From NCBI GenBank assembly GCA_047602185.1, contig JASGHY010000001.1:6820001-6884000 (forward strand): DNA of 64,000 nt, read 5' to 3'. The position numbers were made by a program, and so were the translations under genes. Below are positions 44,496-54,340 of this stretch, in pieces. Position 1 is the stretch's first letter. The number at the start of each line of letters is the position of its first letter. The DNA is from PMP191F sp047602185 (lineage in GTDB: Bacteria; Bacteroidota; Bacteroidia; Chitinophagales; Chitinophagaceae). The notes under the pieces are model-generated. The model worked only from the letters and a program-made list of their open reading frames with translations. It did no database searches and was not told the DNA's origin.

Positions 44496-45587
44496 CTATT
44501 TAATAATTGTTCCTTCTTTGATTTCATCTGTTGCATGTAAAACGATCTCATCACCGGCATGCAGGTTGCCGAATACTTCGGTAAAGTTCTGGGCAGTTAA
44601 ACCTTCCTTGATATCGGTTATAACAGCTTTGCCATCCCTGATCACAATTACATATTGCCTTTCGGTTGAGCGAACAATGGCATTGTTGGGTACCAGTAAT
44701 GAGCTGGCATTGGATAACAGCGGGATCTTGACCTCGGCATACATACCCGGTTTCAGTTGCTGTGTTTTGTTGCTGATATCGATCTCTATCGCTTCTGAGC
44801 GCAGGCTGCTGAGGGCATTGGCCGAGCGGCTTATGGTAGCTGCATTTTCTTTTCCCGGAATAGAATTGAAGGTGAAATGCACGGGGCTTTTCAGATCCAC
44901 CTTATCAACATAGACCTCCGGAATGAATACTTCCAGCCTTAATTTCTGCAGGTATTGCAGTACCAGTAATGGCTGGTCATTGGCCTTGCTGCCCGGGCCC
45001 ACCAATGCACCTGCCGATACATTACGTTGTACAATAATGCCATCAAAAGGAGCCGTTACCGTAAGGTAGCTTTCGATATTGTTGATGGAAGCCACATTAG
45101 ATTTTTCAGACATTACCATTGCTTCGTCTGCTTTCATACGCGATAATGCATTGTCAAGATCAAGCGGGGCAACCGCACCTTCTTCTTTGGCCGCTTCTTT
45201 TAAACGACGGTATTTCTCCTTGCTGGCAACTGCATTTTCCTGGGCCTGCATGTACTTGGACATGGCCGCCTGCACCTGTGATGCGATCTCCGGCGCTTCC
45301 AGCGTCATCAATACCTGCCCTTTCCTGATGGTACTGCCCCTGTCTACCATTACCTGTTTTACAAAGCCATTTACTTTGGCATAAATATTCACTTCTTCAA
45401 AGGGGCGTAACTGCCCCGGTAGTTTTACATAGCTGGACAACGGTTTTTCTACTACCTGTCCCGTTTCATATTTGCTGGTTGACCCGACGGTCGCTTTTTT
45501 TCCTGTCATATCTACCGGCTTCTGTCTTTCAGTACAGGCTGCCATGGAAAGGAGGATGAACGATAATAAAAGACAATTATATTTCAT
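44496..45587 (-). CDS. RND efflux periplasmic adaptor (membrane fusion) lipoprotein
   Basis: 363 residues from the ATG at 45587, which puts a lipobox (LLSMAAC, C18) in the right place. Lipoyl half LRPFEEVNIYAKVNGFVKQVMVDRGSTIRKGQVLMTLEAP, a helical hairpin (about 95-150), second half VTAPFDGIIVQRNVSAGALV and beta-barrel domain. It links the RND pump to the TolC channel. It starts 10 nt after the pump gene. Confidence 0.92.
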   Translation of the reverse strand: MKYNCLLLSFILLSMAACTERQKPVDMTGKKATVGSTSKYETGQVVEKPLSSYVKLPGQLRPFEEVNIYAKVNGFVKQVMVDRGSTIRKGQVLMTLEAPEIASQVQAAMSKYMQAQENAVASKEKYRRLKEAAKEEGAVAPLDLDNALSRMKADEAMVMSEKSNVASINNIESYLTVTAPFDGIIVQRNVSAGALVGPGSKANDQPLLVLQYLQKLRLEVFIPEVYVDKVDLKSPVHFTFNSIPGKENAATISRSANALSSLRSEAIEIDISNKTQQLKPGMYAEVKIPLLSNASSLLVPNNAIVRSTERQYVIVIRDGKAVITDIKEGLTAQNFTEVFGNLHAGDEIVLHATDEIKEGTIIK

Positions 45588-45597
45588 GATCATTTTT

Positions 45598-48500
45598 TTA
45601 GAGGTTGGAAGAATCATTGTTTTCAGGCATCAGGGATGGTGAAGTATAGCTTGTTTTCTTTTGCATCCATGCAAAGACCTGCGGCAGTATGAACAGGGCT
45701 GCAAGGGTAGAAGCTGCAAGCCCGCCTATTACAGCACGGCCCAGGGGAGCTGATTGTTCACCTGCTTCGCCCATACCGGAGGCCATAGGGATCATACCGG
45801 CTATCATGGCCAGACTTGTCATCAGGATGGGACGTAACCTGATGGATGCTGCTGTAACAGAGGCACGGGTAGCATCTGTATAATCAAGCCGCAGCTTTTC
45901 TGCATTGGTAACAATAAGGATGGCATTGGCTACAGATACCCCTGTGGACATGATCATGCCCATGTATGATTGCAGGTTGAGTGTAGAACCTGTAAGCAGC
46001 AATGCAGCCAACGATCCTGCAATTACAGCAGGTACTGTTGATAATACCGTTAACGATAACCTGAATGATTGGTAATTGGCTGCCAGTAAAAGGAAGATCA
46101 CAAGGATGGCAAACAATAAACCGCTTTGCAGACCAGATAAGGTTTCTTCCAGCAGGTTCGACATACCTCTTACTTCTGTTACCAATCCTTTGGGAGGTGT
46201 GCCAACAGATCTTAATGCTTTCTGTACTGCTTCGGTGGCAGTACCCAGGTCTTTTTTATAAATGTTGGCGCTTACAGTAAGAAAGCGCCTGGGCCCTGAA
46301 CGATCATATTCACCCGGAACATAGTTGGTGGTAAAGGTGGCAATATCACCCAGTACAGGGCTGTTCTGGCCTTTTACCAGTGGGATCTCTTTCAGCTCAT
46401 CCATAGTGTTCATAACATATTCAGGGATCTGTACCTGGATCTGGTAGGTATAAGCTTTATCTTCATCAAGCCACTGGTTTTTTTCTGTAAAGCGGCTGGA
46501 TGAAGTGCTGGCAGTAACCGAGCGTGCAATATCCTGTACATTCAATCCAAGCTGTGCAGCTTTTAAACGATCGATGGAAATAGATACTACAGGGAACTTT
46601 AAAGGTTGTGCGATCTGTACATCACGTAGATAAGAGATTGTTTTCAGTGAATCCACTATGTTATTGGCATAGTCTTCGATCTGCTGCATATCTTTTCCTG
46701 CCACGCGGATCTCGATAGGAGTGGAGGCTCCCTGGCTCATGATCTTTTCGGTCATGTCGATAGGCTCAAAGCTGATCCTTAGTTCAGGTAAGGCATACCT
46801 TATATTATTTCGCAGAACATCTTTCAGCTCATCCATATTCACTTTGTACTCTTCATCAAGATTTACCTGCAATACAGCTTCGTGTGTACCGGTATTGAAA
46901 ATGTAGAGATTGCTGGAGCCATAGCTACTGGGGATCAAACCTACATAGGCCGAGCTGATGGCTACATGGTGATTGACTGTAGTATCAATGATCTGCAATA
47001 CTTTCCTCATTTTTTCTTCGGTACGCTCCAGTCTTGTTCCATCAGGCTCTTTAATGCGCAACTGGAACTGCCCGTTATTGGTTTTAGGCATCATGTCTTT
47101 ACCAATAATGGCAAAGCCGCCGGCTACTAAGGCCAGTACAATTACCAGGTAAGTAACAACTGCCAGTTTCTTGCGTGGCATAGTACGCTGCAACGTTTTA
47201 ATATAGCGCAGCTTTATTTTTTCAAAGAAGTCGTTTTTTGCAGGCTCCGTTTTTTCTGTTGCAAGATGTTCGGAGACCTGTTGTATTTCTGCATCGTTTA
47301 ATGCTTCGCCGGCATGTGCGTGTACTGCACCATGATGGTAGTGCTGATAACGTTCTGCTTTGATCATCCAGTTGGAAAGAATGGGTACCAGCATTTGTGC
47401 AGCGATATAGCTTACGATCATGGTAAGGCCGATAGATAATGACAGTGGCAGGAACATGGCCCTGGGTACCCCTGTCATCAGGAAGGAAGGCGCAAACACA
47501 GCAAGGATACAAAGGAGGATCAGCAACAAAGGGAATGCAATTTCCTGGCAGGCATCCAGTATAGCCTGTCGTTTGTTCTTGCCCATTTCAAGGTGCTGGT
47601 GAATGTTCTCGATGGTTACTGTTGCCTGGTCTACAAGGATACCGATGGCAAGAGCAAGACCACTCAGCGTCATGATGTTGATAGTCTGGCCAAACATACT
47701 AAGCAGCAATACTCCTATAAGGATTGATACAGGGATCGTGATCACTACAATAAGACTGCTCCGCAGATCACGCAGGAACAATAATACCATCAGCCCGGTA
47801 AGCAGGGCTCCTAATGCACCTTCTGTAACAAGACTTTTTACTGCGTTTACCACGAATACCGACTGGTCAAATTCGTAAGAAACCGTTACGTCATCAGGCA
47901 GCAGGCTTTGTATTTCCGGGATCTTCTTTTTTAAACTCTGCACAACCTCCCAGGTAGATGCATCAGCAGTTTTTACTACCGGAATATAAACAGAGCGTTT
48001 GCCATTGATGAGTGCGTAGTCAACAGTAATGTCAGTAGCATCTGCTACCCGGGCAACATCTTTTATCAATACCGGTACTCCGTTCTTGGTAACGATGGGG
48101 ATGTCTCCAAATTCATCTACCTGCTTTACCAGTGTATTGATGGTCGTGAGGTACATGGTGTTATCAAGACGAAGGTTACCGGATGGCGCCATTACATTGA
48201 ATTTTGCCAGTGCTGCCACCACTTCATCGGCAGTAAGATTATAACTGCGCAGTTTGCTGGGGTCTATGCTTACCGTAATGGCACGTGAGTTGGCGCCAAA
48301 GGGTGGTGGTGCCGATAATCCGGGTACTGTTCCAAACATTGGCCGCACACGGGTAGCAGCCAGGTCGTAGATCTCTTTCAATGTTCTTTTTTCGCCATTG
48401 ATCACTAACTGACCTACGGGTAAAGAAGATGCATCAAAGCGGATAACCTGTGGAGGTAATGCACCGGGTGGAAAAAACTTCATGGCCCTGTTTACCTGCA

Positions 48501-48828
48501 GGGCTACCTGTGCAGAGGCTTCAGCCATATTGGTCTTTTCATAAAAGCTGAGCTTAAGGATGGTAAGTCCCTGTATGTTTTTAGCGCTGATATTTTTGAC
48601 ACCATTTACATAAAGGAACTGGTCCTGCAAACGGGTGGAAAAGAAACCTTCCATCTGCTGTGCAGACATACCTCCGTAAGATTCGATCACATATATGGTG
48701 GGCAGATTTAACTGCGGAAATATATCAATAGGTATTTTAATGATTGTAAGGACAGAAAACAGCAGGATGCTTAACGTAACGACCACGGTGGCAACAGGCT
48801 TTTTGAGTGCTGTAGTTACTAACGACAT
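45598..48828 (-). CDS. RND family efflux pump (AcrB/CusA-like)
   Basis: 1076 residues: first helix (about 12-30), large periplasmic loops (about 40-330 and 570-870), and two groups of helices (330-530 and 870-1050). Motifs include GLALAIGILVDQATVTIENI in the proton-relay region and the closing VIGGLAASTLAALFILPQVF. It exports drugs, metals or lipids by proton antiport. The middle loop carries a His-rich YHHGAVHAHAGEA patch, in a cytosolic position near 500, which is unusual and could bind metal. Confidence 0.93.
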   Translation of the reverse strand: MSLVTTALKKPVATVVVTLSILLFSVLTIIKIPIDIFPQLNLPTIYVIESYGGMSAQQMEGFFSTRLQDQFLYVNGVKNISAKNIQGLTILKLSFYEKTNMAEASAQVALQVNRAMKFFPPGALPPQVIRFDASSLPVGQLVINGEKRTLKEIYDLAATRVRPMFGTVPGLSAPPPFGANSRAITVSIDPSKLRSYNLTADEVVAALAKFNVMAPSGNLRLDNTMYLTTINTLVKQVDEFGDIPIVTKNGVPVLIKDVARVADATDITVDYALINGKRSVYIPVVKTADASTWEVVQSLKKKIPEIQSLLPDDVTVSYEFDQSVFVVNAVKSLVTEGALGALLTGLMVLLFLRDLRSSLIVVITIPVSILIGVLLLSMFGQTINIMTLSGLALAIGILVDQATVTIENIHQHLEMGKNKRQAILDACQEIAFPLLLILLCILAVFAPSFLMTGVPRAMFLPLSLSIGLTMIVSYIAAQMLVPILSNWMIKAERYQHYHHGAVHAHAGEALNDAEIQQVSEHLATEKTEPAKNDFFEKIKLRYIKTLQRTMPRKKLAVVTYLVIVLALVAGGFAIIGKDMMPKTNNGQFQLRIKEPDGTRLERTEEKMRKVLQIIDTTVNHHVAISSAYVGLIPSSYGSSNLYIFNTGTHEAVLQVNLDEEYKVNMDELKDVLRNNIRYALPELRISFEPIDMTEKIMSQGASTPIEIRVAGKDMQQIEDYANNIVDSLKTISYLRDVQIAQPLKFPVVSISIDRLKAAQLGLNVQDIARSVTASTSSSRFTEKNQWLDEDKAYTYQIQVQIPEYVMNTMDELKEIPLVKGQNSPVLGDIATFTTNYVPGEYDRSGPRRFLTVSANIYKKDLGTATEAVQKALRSVGTPPKGLVTEVRGMSNLLEETLSGLQSGLLFAILVIFLLLAANYQSFRLSLTVLSTVPAVIAGSLAALLLTGSTLNLQSYMGMIMSTGVSVANAILIVTNAEKLRLDYTDATRASVTAASIRLRPILMTSLAMIAGMIPMASGMGEAGEQSAPLGRAVIGGLAASTLAALFILPQVFAWMQKKTSYTSPSLMPENNDSSNL

Positions 48829-48836
48829 AGCCTTAA

Positions 48837-50231
48837 TTAGTTTAGTAAATTAAGAAGGGGTGCTACTTTGTTTTCGGTAATGGCTTTCTGGAAAAGCGCT
48901 TTACAGAAAATATACTTTGCATTGGTGTAATCAGTTTCTGCACGATATAGTATACTGAGTGCTGCATTCAGCTCTACAATATCAGTAAGCCCGTTTTTGT
49001 ATAATGATAGTTTTTGCCTGTAAGCAGCCTGTGCTGCAGCCAGCTGGTGAGGGATCTCGTCCAGCCGTTCCAATGCAGTGCTTAGCTCTGTGTCGGCCTG
49101 TGTATTATTCACTGCCAGTAATGAATGTTGTTCTGCTATTTTCTGCTGTGCGTACCTTGTATTGGCCTTTTGTACATTCAACTGAAGTTGTTTCTTTTTC
49201 AGATCAAACAGGTTGTAGGTAATACCTACGCCCACCAGGTAGTTGGCGCGTTCAAATCCCAATCCGTTGGAAAGACTACGAAATTCATCTGCTGCGCTGA
49301 CACTGGAGCCCCGACCCCATGCGGCAGCCTGTAATGACACTTTGGGTAAATAACTTTTCTTTACCAGTGTCTCTTTTTCAAGACTGTTCTGGTATAGCTC
49401 ACGATAGTAACGCATCATCGGGTGATTGGCCGTATCGGGAATGTCGGTTGTAACAAAGCCTGCATAGCGTTGCAGTAATGTTTTGTCAATGGTAGTATCA
49501 GGTAGTATCTGTTCTGCCGGGATGCTGCTGATATAAGAAAGCTGCAGCTGCGCCTGTTTTAACTGGTTGGAAAGTTCTATATAAGTAAGGCGTGCTTTGG
49601 ATAGTTCAGCTTCTGCAATACTGGTATCAACGCCGGCTTTTACACCACTGGCAGCCAGCGAGCGGATGGTGCGTTTGATCTCCGTATTACGTAAAATATT
49701 TTGTGCCTGGATAGCCAACAGGTTCTGGATGCGTACCAGTTGCAGGTAGTAATCAATAGTAAAAGCCTGGAGCTGGTAGCGTGAGCCTTCCAGTTTGGAT
49801 TGCTCTACCTCTACATCAGAAGCGGCTACTTTCTGCTGCGCAGAGAATGCTCCAAAATTGTACACTTCCCAGTCAAAGGAAGCAATGCCGAGGTCGGTAA
49901 CAATAGTGCTGGAATTACCTTCTACACGTACTTTGGAATTAGAAGGGACAATGCCGTATGAGAAATAACCGCCGGGCAGGTTATTATTGGTACCAACATT
50001 GGCCTGGTAATTGAACTTTAACGACGGTAACCAGTTATAACGGGTTGCTTCCTGTTGCGCCTGTTTAACGCTTACAGCGGCGGAATCAGAAACAAGAGAA
50101 GGGGCTGTTGTATTGACCTGTTGTAGTATAGATGACAGGCTGATGGTGTGTGGTTGCTCCTGCGCATAAACGCGCAGGGTTACAATACAACACCAGCACA
50201 GACCTATGCAGGTTTGTTTGAAACGGAACAT
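48837..50231 (-). CDS. TolC family outer-membrane efflux protein
   Basis: 464 residues: signal peptide (about 1-23, ending RVYAQ) and two outer-membrane efflux repeats with long helices (LGIASFDWEVYNFGAFSAQQKVA and GITYNLFDLKKKQLQLNVQKA as the beta-strand entries). It is the first gene of the TolC-RND-adaptor operon; the pump gene follows after 8 nt. A 116-aa gene lies 88 nt upstream on the same strand. Confidence 0.9.
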   Translation of the reverse strand: MFRFKQTCIGLCWCCIVTLRVYAQEQPHTISLSSILQQVNTTAPSLVSDSAAVSVKQAQQEATRYNWLPSLKFNYQANVGTNNNLPGGYFSYGIVPSNSKVRVEGNSSTIVTDLGIASFDWEVYNFGAFSAQQKVAASDVEVEQSKLEGSRYQLQAFTIDYYLQLVRIQNLLAIQAQNILRNTEIKRTIRSLAASGVKAGVDTSIAEAELSKARLTYIELSNQLKQAQLQLSYISSIPAEQILPDTTIDKTLLQRYAGFVTTDIPDTANHPMMRYYRELYQNSLEKETLVKKSYLPKVSLQAAAWGRGSSVSAADEFRSLSNGLGFERANYLVGVGITYNLFDLKKKQLQLNVQKANTRYAQQKIAEQHSLLAVNNTQADTELSTALERLDEIPHQLAAAQAAYRQKLSLYKNGLTDIVELNAALSILYRAETDYTNAKYIFCKALFQKAITENKVAPLLNLLN

Positions 50232-50319
50232 ACAATAAAATGAGTGGTAGGAAATAATAAAGACCTCATGCTGTGATTACTACCATAGCATGTTTACTAA
50301 TAACAATAGGAAAGAGGTA

Positions 50320-50670
50320 TCAGACAGAAAGCCGTCCGGAGAGAAGGTAAACCTTTCGTTGAGGGATAATGAAAAAAGGAATATTGATAAAATGTACGTC
50401 TGTAACAAGACGCGTAGAAACAGTAGTAAATGAAGACTTTAATGCAGGAGGTGTTTTCTTTACAATGGCAAAAGTGCGATAGCCGGCCGTTATTTCAGAA
50501 TATTCATCAAGGTCCTGCTTTCTTTTTTTGAAGAGCTTCTGGATATTGATGAAGCTATCTTCATCATCCGGCTGTACATCAGAAAAGGCCATACCAAGGC
50601 TGGGCTTTACTAAAAGTAAAACGCCCAGTAGTGTAATAAGTATTATTCTTATTTTCCTGGTGCCGACCAT
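50320..50670 (-). CDS. Hypothetical exported protein, 116 aa
   Basis: I do not recognise it. It has a clear hydrophobic N-terminus (RKIRIILITLLGVLLLVKPSLGMAFS) likely to be a signal peptide, then a hydrophilic acidic/basic stretch (QPDDEDSF, LFKKRKQDLDEY) and a more hydrophobic C-terminus (FINIPFFIIPQRKVYLLSG). It is placed just before the TolC-RND operon on the same strand, so it may be its first gene, but the function is unknown. Confidence 0.5.
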   Translation of the reverse strand: MVGTRKIRIILITLLGVLLLVKPSLGMAFSDVQPDDEDSFINIQKLFKKRKQDLDEYSEITAGYRTFAIVKKTPPALKSSFTTVSTRLVTDVHFINIPFFIIPQRKVYLLSGRLSV

Positions 50671-50759
50671 TTTTCAAATTTATGGCTTAATGACAGTAAA
50701 AAGCCGCCGCACATAAAATTTTTGGTTAAAGGGCTGTGAAAAGGAATGTTAATACAGGT

Positions 50760-51050
50760 TGTAAGTTAAGGCACAAGGTTTAAGAGATAAGGCGCAAGGG
50801 GGAATGAGAAATAAGGCTGAATGCGGAACGCTTAACGCCTAACGCAAATACAAAGAAATATCGAATGTAGAATTTTGAATATCGAATTTCGAAGGGAAGC
50901 CGGAAGTAAGTTGGCAGTTAGCAATTTGCAGTTGGCAAAACAGCTTTGCTGCTTTGCGGGCCTTTGCTGTCTTTGCGTGAAACCTCAAATTTCAGAACAC
51001 GAAATACTAAACTCTAAACCCGAAACAGTCTGCCGATTCACGGAACTAAC
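50760..51050. repeat. Heptad-phased spacer tract
   Basis: GGTTGTA/AGTTAAG/GCACAAG words, AACGCTT/AACGCCT words, GAATTTT/GAATATC words and TTGGCAG/TTAGCAA words keep 7-nt phase; a slightly irregular CTTTGCTGCTTTGC part lies in the middle. It runs up to the rtcB-side hairpin. Confidence 0.75.
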
Positions 51051-51052
51051 AA

Positions 51053-51083
51053 CGGACGACACCCTTTTGTAAGGATATCGTCC
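51053..51083 (-). terminator. Hairpin at the end of the RNA-repair operon
   Basis: GGACGA/TCGTCC stem with outer and inner additions, 15 nt after the rtcB stop. The surrounding sequence (CACGGAACTAACAA just to the left) is the same as that of the hairpin at 44455, so this is a repeated terminator-like module. Confidence 0.5.
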
Positions 51084-51097
51084 CTGTGTTATAAAGA

Positions 51098-52519
51098 TCA
51101 ATCTTCTCTGCTTCCGTCGTCAGCCATACGCACCATACGTGGGGTAAATTTGGCTACGATATCTACCAGGTCCTGCTGGGCGGCCATTACTGTATAGATA
51201 TCTTTATAGGCCATCGGGGCTTCATCCAGTCCCGCACCAATCAATGTTACATCGTTGGCTTTCAGGATAGCCTGCATCTCTGCTTTGGAAATATTCTGGA
51301 TAGCTTTTGTACGGCTCATCTGTCTTCCTGCTCCGTGTGAAGCAGAATTGATGGATTGTATCTCCCCTTTACCTCTTACCAGGAAACCTGGAGCGGTCAT
51401 GCTTCCGGGAATGATACCCATTACTCCCTTACCTGCAGGGGTCGCCCCTTTTCTATGAACAATTACTTCTTCGCCGTTCCGGTTTTCTTTCCATGCAAAG
51501 TTGTGGTGGTTCTCTACGGTAGCCAGTACCTGTGCGCCGATAGCTTTTATCAGTCGTTGATGGATTATTTCATGACAGGCCGAAGCGTAATCTCCTGCCA
51601 GGTTCATTGCGATCCAGTATTCCTGTCCTGCTGCGGAATCCAGGTCAAGCCATGCAAGGTTGGCTGCTTCCTGCGGCAGCTTACACAATTCTTTAGCCTG
51701 TTTGGTATAATATGCTGCGATAGTAGCACCCAATGCTCTTGAGCCGGAGTGTGATAATAACGCGAGGTATTTACCTGCTTCAATATTCAGTGCTTCGTCC
51801 CTTTCTGCAAATTCAATAACGCCCCATTCTACAAAGTGGTTACCTCCGCCGGAAGAGCCTAATTGTGTCCATGCCTTATCTTTCAATGCAGTAAGGAGGG
51901 GAATATCATTGAACTCTTTTCTTTCCAGTACTGCGTGGTCGGCTTTATGTTGTCCATGCCATCCTGCGCCTGCACCAAACTTAGTAAAGGCGATCAGTTC
52001 TCTTTTATATTTTGCTGCATTATCGTTGAAGTGCGCTTCCGGGATATCGAAAATAGTCAGCGCCATTCTGCACCCGATATCTACACCTACACCATAAGGT
52101 ATCACTGCATTTCTTGTAGCCAGCACACCCCCGATAGGTAAACCATATCCCTGGTGTGCATCAGGCATTAATGCCCCTGCTGAGGTAACCGGCAGTTTCA
52201 TGGCTGTTTCCATTTGCTTCAAAGCTCCTGCTTCTATCTGTGTGGCGCCATATACTGCATATTCACCGGCAGTTGCCATCAGCGGAATAGTTTTGTCTTC
52301 CTGTGTGTTATTGACCTCTATAATGGCTGTAGCCAACGGCTCAAGTACAGCATTATCCATATAGTTTTCAGGCTTGTTCTTCACATCGGCTAATAAGGTC
52401 AATACTTCATCCTTAGATAATGCTTCCAGTTGTTTAGCGGCAACCAGCGCAGCGCCGATTATTTTACCTTCGGTAAATCCTGCGTTCAAAAGATCGTTGC
52501 CGGTTATAGTTGTGTTCAT
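51098..52519 (-). CDS. rtcB: RNA-splicing ligase RtcB
   Basis: 473 residues. RtcB joins RNA 3'-phosphate or 2',3'-cyclic phosphate ends to 5'-OH ends using GTP and Mn2+. Visible motifs: PDAHQGYGLPIGGV (about 119-132), metal ligand in GVGVDIGCRM (C150), GSSGGGNHFVEW (H228), LLSHSGSR (H257), NHHNFAWKE, and the guanylylated His in VHRKGATPAGKG (about H355), then SHGAGRQMSR. All catalytic positions are kept. It is the last gene of the operon, 11 nt after the second RlaP-like gene. No RtcA cyclase is present in the window. Confidence 0.95.
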   Translation of the reverse strand: MNTTITGNDLLNAGFTEGKIIGAALVAAKQLEALSKDEVLTLLADVKNKPENYMDNAVLEPLATAIIEVNNTQEDKTIPLMATAGEYAVYGATQIEAGALKQMETAMKLPVTSAGALMPDAHQGYGLPIGGVLATRNAVIPYGVGVDIGCRMALTIFDIPEAHFNDNAAKYKRELIAFTKFGAGAGWHGQHKADHAVLERKEFNDIPLLTALKDKAWTQLGSSGGGNHFVEWGVIEFAERDEALNIEAGKYLALLSHSGSRALGATIAAYYTKQAKELCKLPQEAANLAWLDLDSAAGQEYWIAMNLAGDYASACHEIIHQRLIKAIGAQVLATVENHHNFAWKENRNGEEVIVHRKGATPAGKGVMGIIPGSMTAPGFLVRGKGEIQSINSASHGAGRQMSRTKAIQNISKAEMQAILKANDVTLIGAGLDEAPMAYKDIYTVMAAQQDLVDIVAKFTPRMVRMADDGSRED

Positions 52520-52530
52520 GTTCTTACTGT

Positions 52531-53589
52531 TTAATTGTACAATGCTGTACGCATCTGTATTAGTATTCTCTCCGCTGCTGCCATGTCTGGCTTTTCGGGC
52601 AGACTGCTTTTTTCTGCACTAACCTTTATTTCGTCTATCAGTATGTTGGCTTTTTCCAACAATTCCTCATAAGAGAATTTACCGGCTTTGATTGCCAGCA
52701 GTTCTTCCCTGTTCGAACGATGTACGTTCAGTTTGCCATCCCGGAGTATTTCCTTTGCTGTTTGCAGCAAACGGATAGTATGCATCATGTTTTTGGCATC
52801 ATAATTCATACCATGCGCCTGGTTCATGGAATAGCGCTCTTCATTACGCAGCAGCTCCCATTCCCTATACTCGCGGTATTCACGGCAATAAGCAGAATAG
52901 GCTTCTTTATTGAAAAACAGGTAAGCTATAGGCTGCTGATCTCCCCGTATGGAAGATAAGCAGATGTCATTAGCCTGTTCGCCGCGTACTATGCCGTTGT
53001 ATCCTGCAGTCTGTTCTGCGTCGTAAAACAACGCATACAGGCCTTTGGCATGAGGGATGCTTACCAGTCCGCAGTTTTTCGCTGTCAGTGTCTTTGCAGA
53101 CAGCCATTGTTCCAATGGTATGGAATGATGATCCTGCATAATGAAACAGAAATCTGTTACTGACTTCCGTTCCGGCTCCACAGGGTTGACAATTTTTTTA
53201 TTATACCCCCTTGCTTTCCTGATCTGGGTCATGGCATAACCGGCAAAGGTATCCATACATAGCTTTGATAAGAATGATGCCGGTTGCAACAACTCCATCA
53301 ACGGGTGCTTGTACAGGACAAACTCTTCAGGAGTGGCCAGTAGCTCCAGTATATTAGGATTGTTCTTTGTCAACAGTTCAACAAATCGCCCCAGTTCATA
53401 ATACATTTCATCATTTGTACTGTTGCTCACCTGTTGAAGGTGATCGAGCCTATAGAACCTGTCTTTGGGCAGATAGAATACTCCTTTTATATCAGTGTCT
53501 GATTGAGGGGTTGCCAATCCATAGGCTTTGCTGCCGCTGATGCATTCCAGCAGCAGCAAGCCCCCGGATCTTATATCATGTATAGTCAT
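52531..53589 (-). CDS. RlaP-type nucleotidyltransferase (Pol beta fold), second copy
   Basis: 352 residues from the ATG at 53589 (a longer frame reaches 53646 but lacks family features). Pol-beta motif LECISGSKAYGLATPQSDTDIKG: GS at 19-20 and metal-binding D31 and D33. I assign it to the RlaP/COG3541 family, which is known to neighbour RtcB-type RNA ligases; the substrate is thought to be an RNA end, but this is not proven. It overlaps the first RlaP-like gene by 14 nt and is longer by about 100 residues, with an extra C-terminal helical part. Confidence 0.82.
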   Translation of the reverse strand: MTIHDIRSGGLLLLECISGSKAYGLATPQSDTDIKGVFYLPKDRFYRLDHLQQVSNSTNDEMYYELGRFVELLTKNNPNILELLATPEEFVLYKHPLMELLQPASFLSKLCMDTFAGYAMTQIRKARGYNKKIVNPVEPERKSVTDFCFIMQDHHSIPLEQWLSAKTLTAKNCGLVSIPHAKGLYALFYDAEQTAGYNGIVRGEQANDICLSSIRGDQQPIAYLFFNKEAYSAYCREYREYREWELLRNEERYSMNQAHGMNYDAKNMMHTIRLLQTAKEILRDGKLNVHRSNREELLAIKAGKFSYEELLEKANILIDEIKVSAEKSSLPEKPDMAAAERILIQMRTALYN

Positions 53590-54340
53590 AATGCCTGATC
53601 GTATTGATAAAGAATTCGTCCAGTAAACCGGAGCCAAATGTAGCATGCGGTATACTTTTGGTAGCTGTTAAGATACGTGACATTTCTTCGGCAATAAAAG
53701 ACCTGAATGAAGGCGCCAGTACTATCCTGTGATCTTCATTTACCGTGCTTTTAAATGCTATCAGTTCCTGTACCGGTGTATAGAGCGTATCCGGCAGTAA
53801 GCTCATCAACGGTTCTATGGTCATAGGAGCTATGCTGTTCTTTTCAAGGCACCACTTAGCTGCCAGCAGTGGCCGCAATACATAGAACAGTTTTTTGATG
53901 TCTATCTCGTCTGTGGTGGTCATGCTCTCCAATGCGCCGTAAGCTATGCCCAGGTAATGATGAATATTGCTGCGAGGGCTAAAGTATTGATTGCACAATG
54001 ACCACAGCGCATCACGGAAACCATCTTCTGCCATATACACTATTGGTGATTGCAACCATTCAAAAGGAGTAGTATTTGACTTACGTACCAGTTGCAATAC
54101 CTTGCGTATATCCCATCCATAAATATCCAGTTCTTTACTGAGAGGAAAGCTCAGCTGGTACTTTTGTTCTGACACAGAAAGATACCTGCTAAACGGTTTG
54201 GCATAAATAAACCGTATATCATAGTCACTGTCCGGAGAAGGAAACTGCCAGCCCCTGCTGCCCGATTCGCAGGCGTACAGGATGTGGATGTCATGTTCCT
54301 TCGCTATATGCTGTAGTTTGTTAAGTATTGTTGTTCTCAT
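53576..54340 (-). CDS. RlaP-type nucleotidyltransferase (Pol beta fold), first copy
   Basis: 254 residues from the ATG at 54340. A frame opens to 54379, but the internal start gives the better N-terminus. Motif YACESGSRGWQFPSPDSDYDIRF: GS at 27-28 and D39/D41 for the metal. Same family as the next gene but clearly diverged, so the pair is an old duplication with probable division of labour. It overlaps the S24-like gene by 20 nt, which suggests translational coupling. Confidence 0.82.
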   Translation of the reverse strand: MRTTILNKLQHIAKEHDIHILYACESGSRGWQFPSPDSDYDIRFIYAKPFSRYLSVSEQKYQLSFPLSKELDIYGWDIRKVLQLVRKSNTTPFEWLQSPIVYMAEDGFRDALWSLCNQYFSPRSNIHHYLGIAYGALESMTTTDEIDIKKLFYVLRPLLAAKWCLEKNSIAPMTIEPLMSLLPDTLYTPVQELIAFKSTVNEDHRIVLAPSFRSFIAEEMSRILTATKSIPHATFGSGLLDEFFINTIRHYDYT

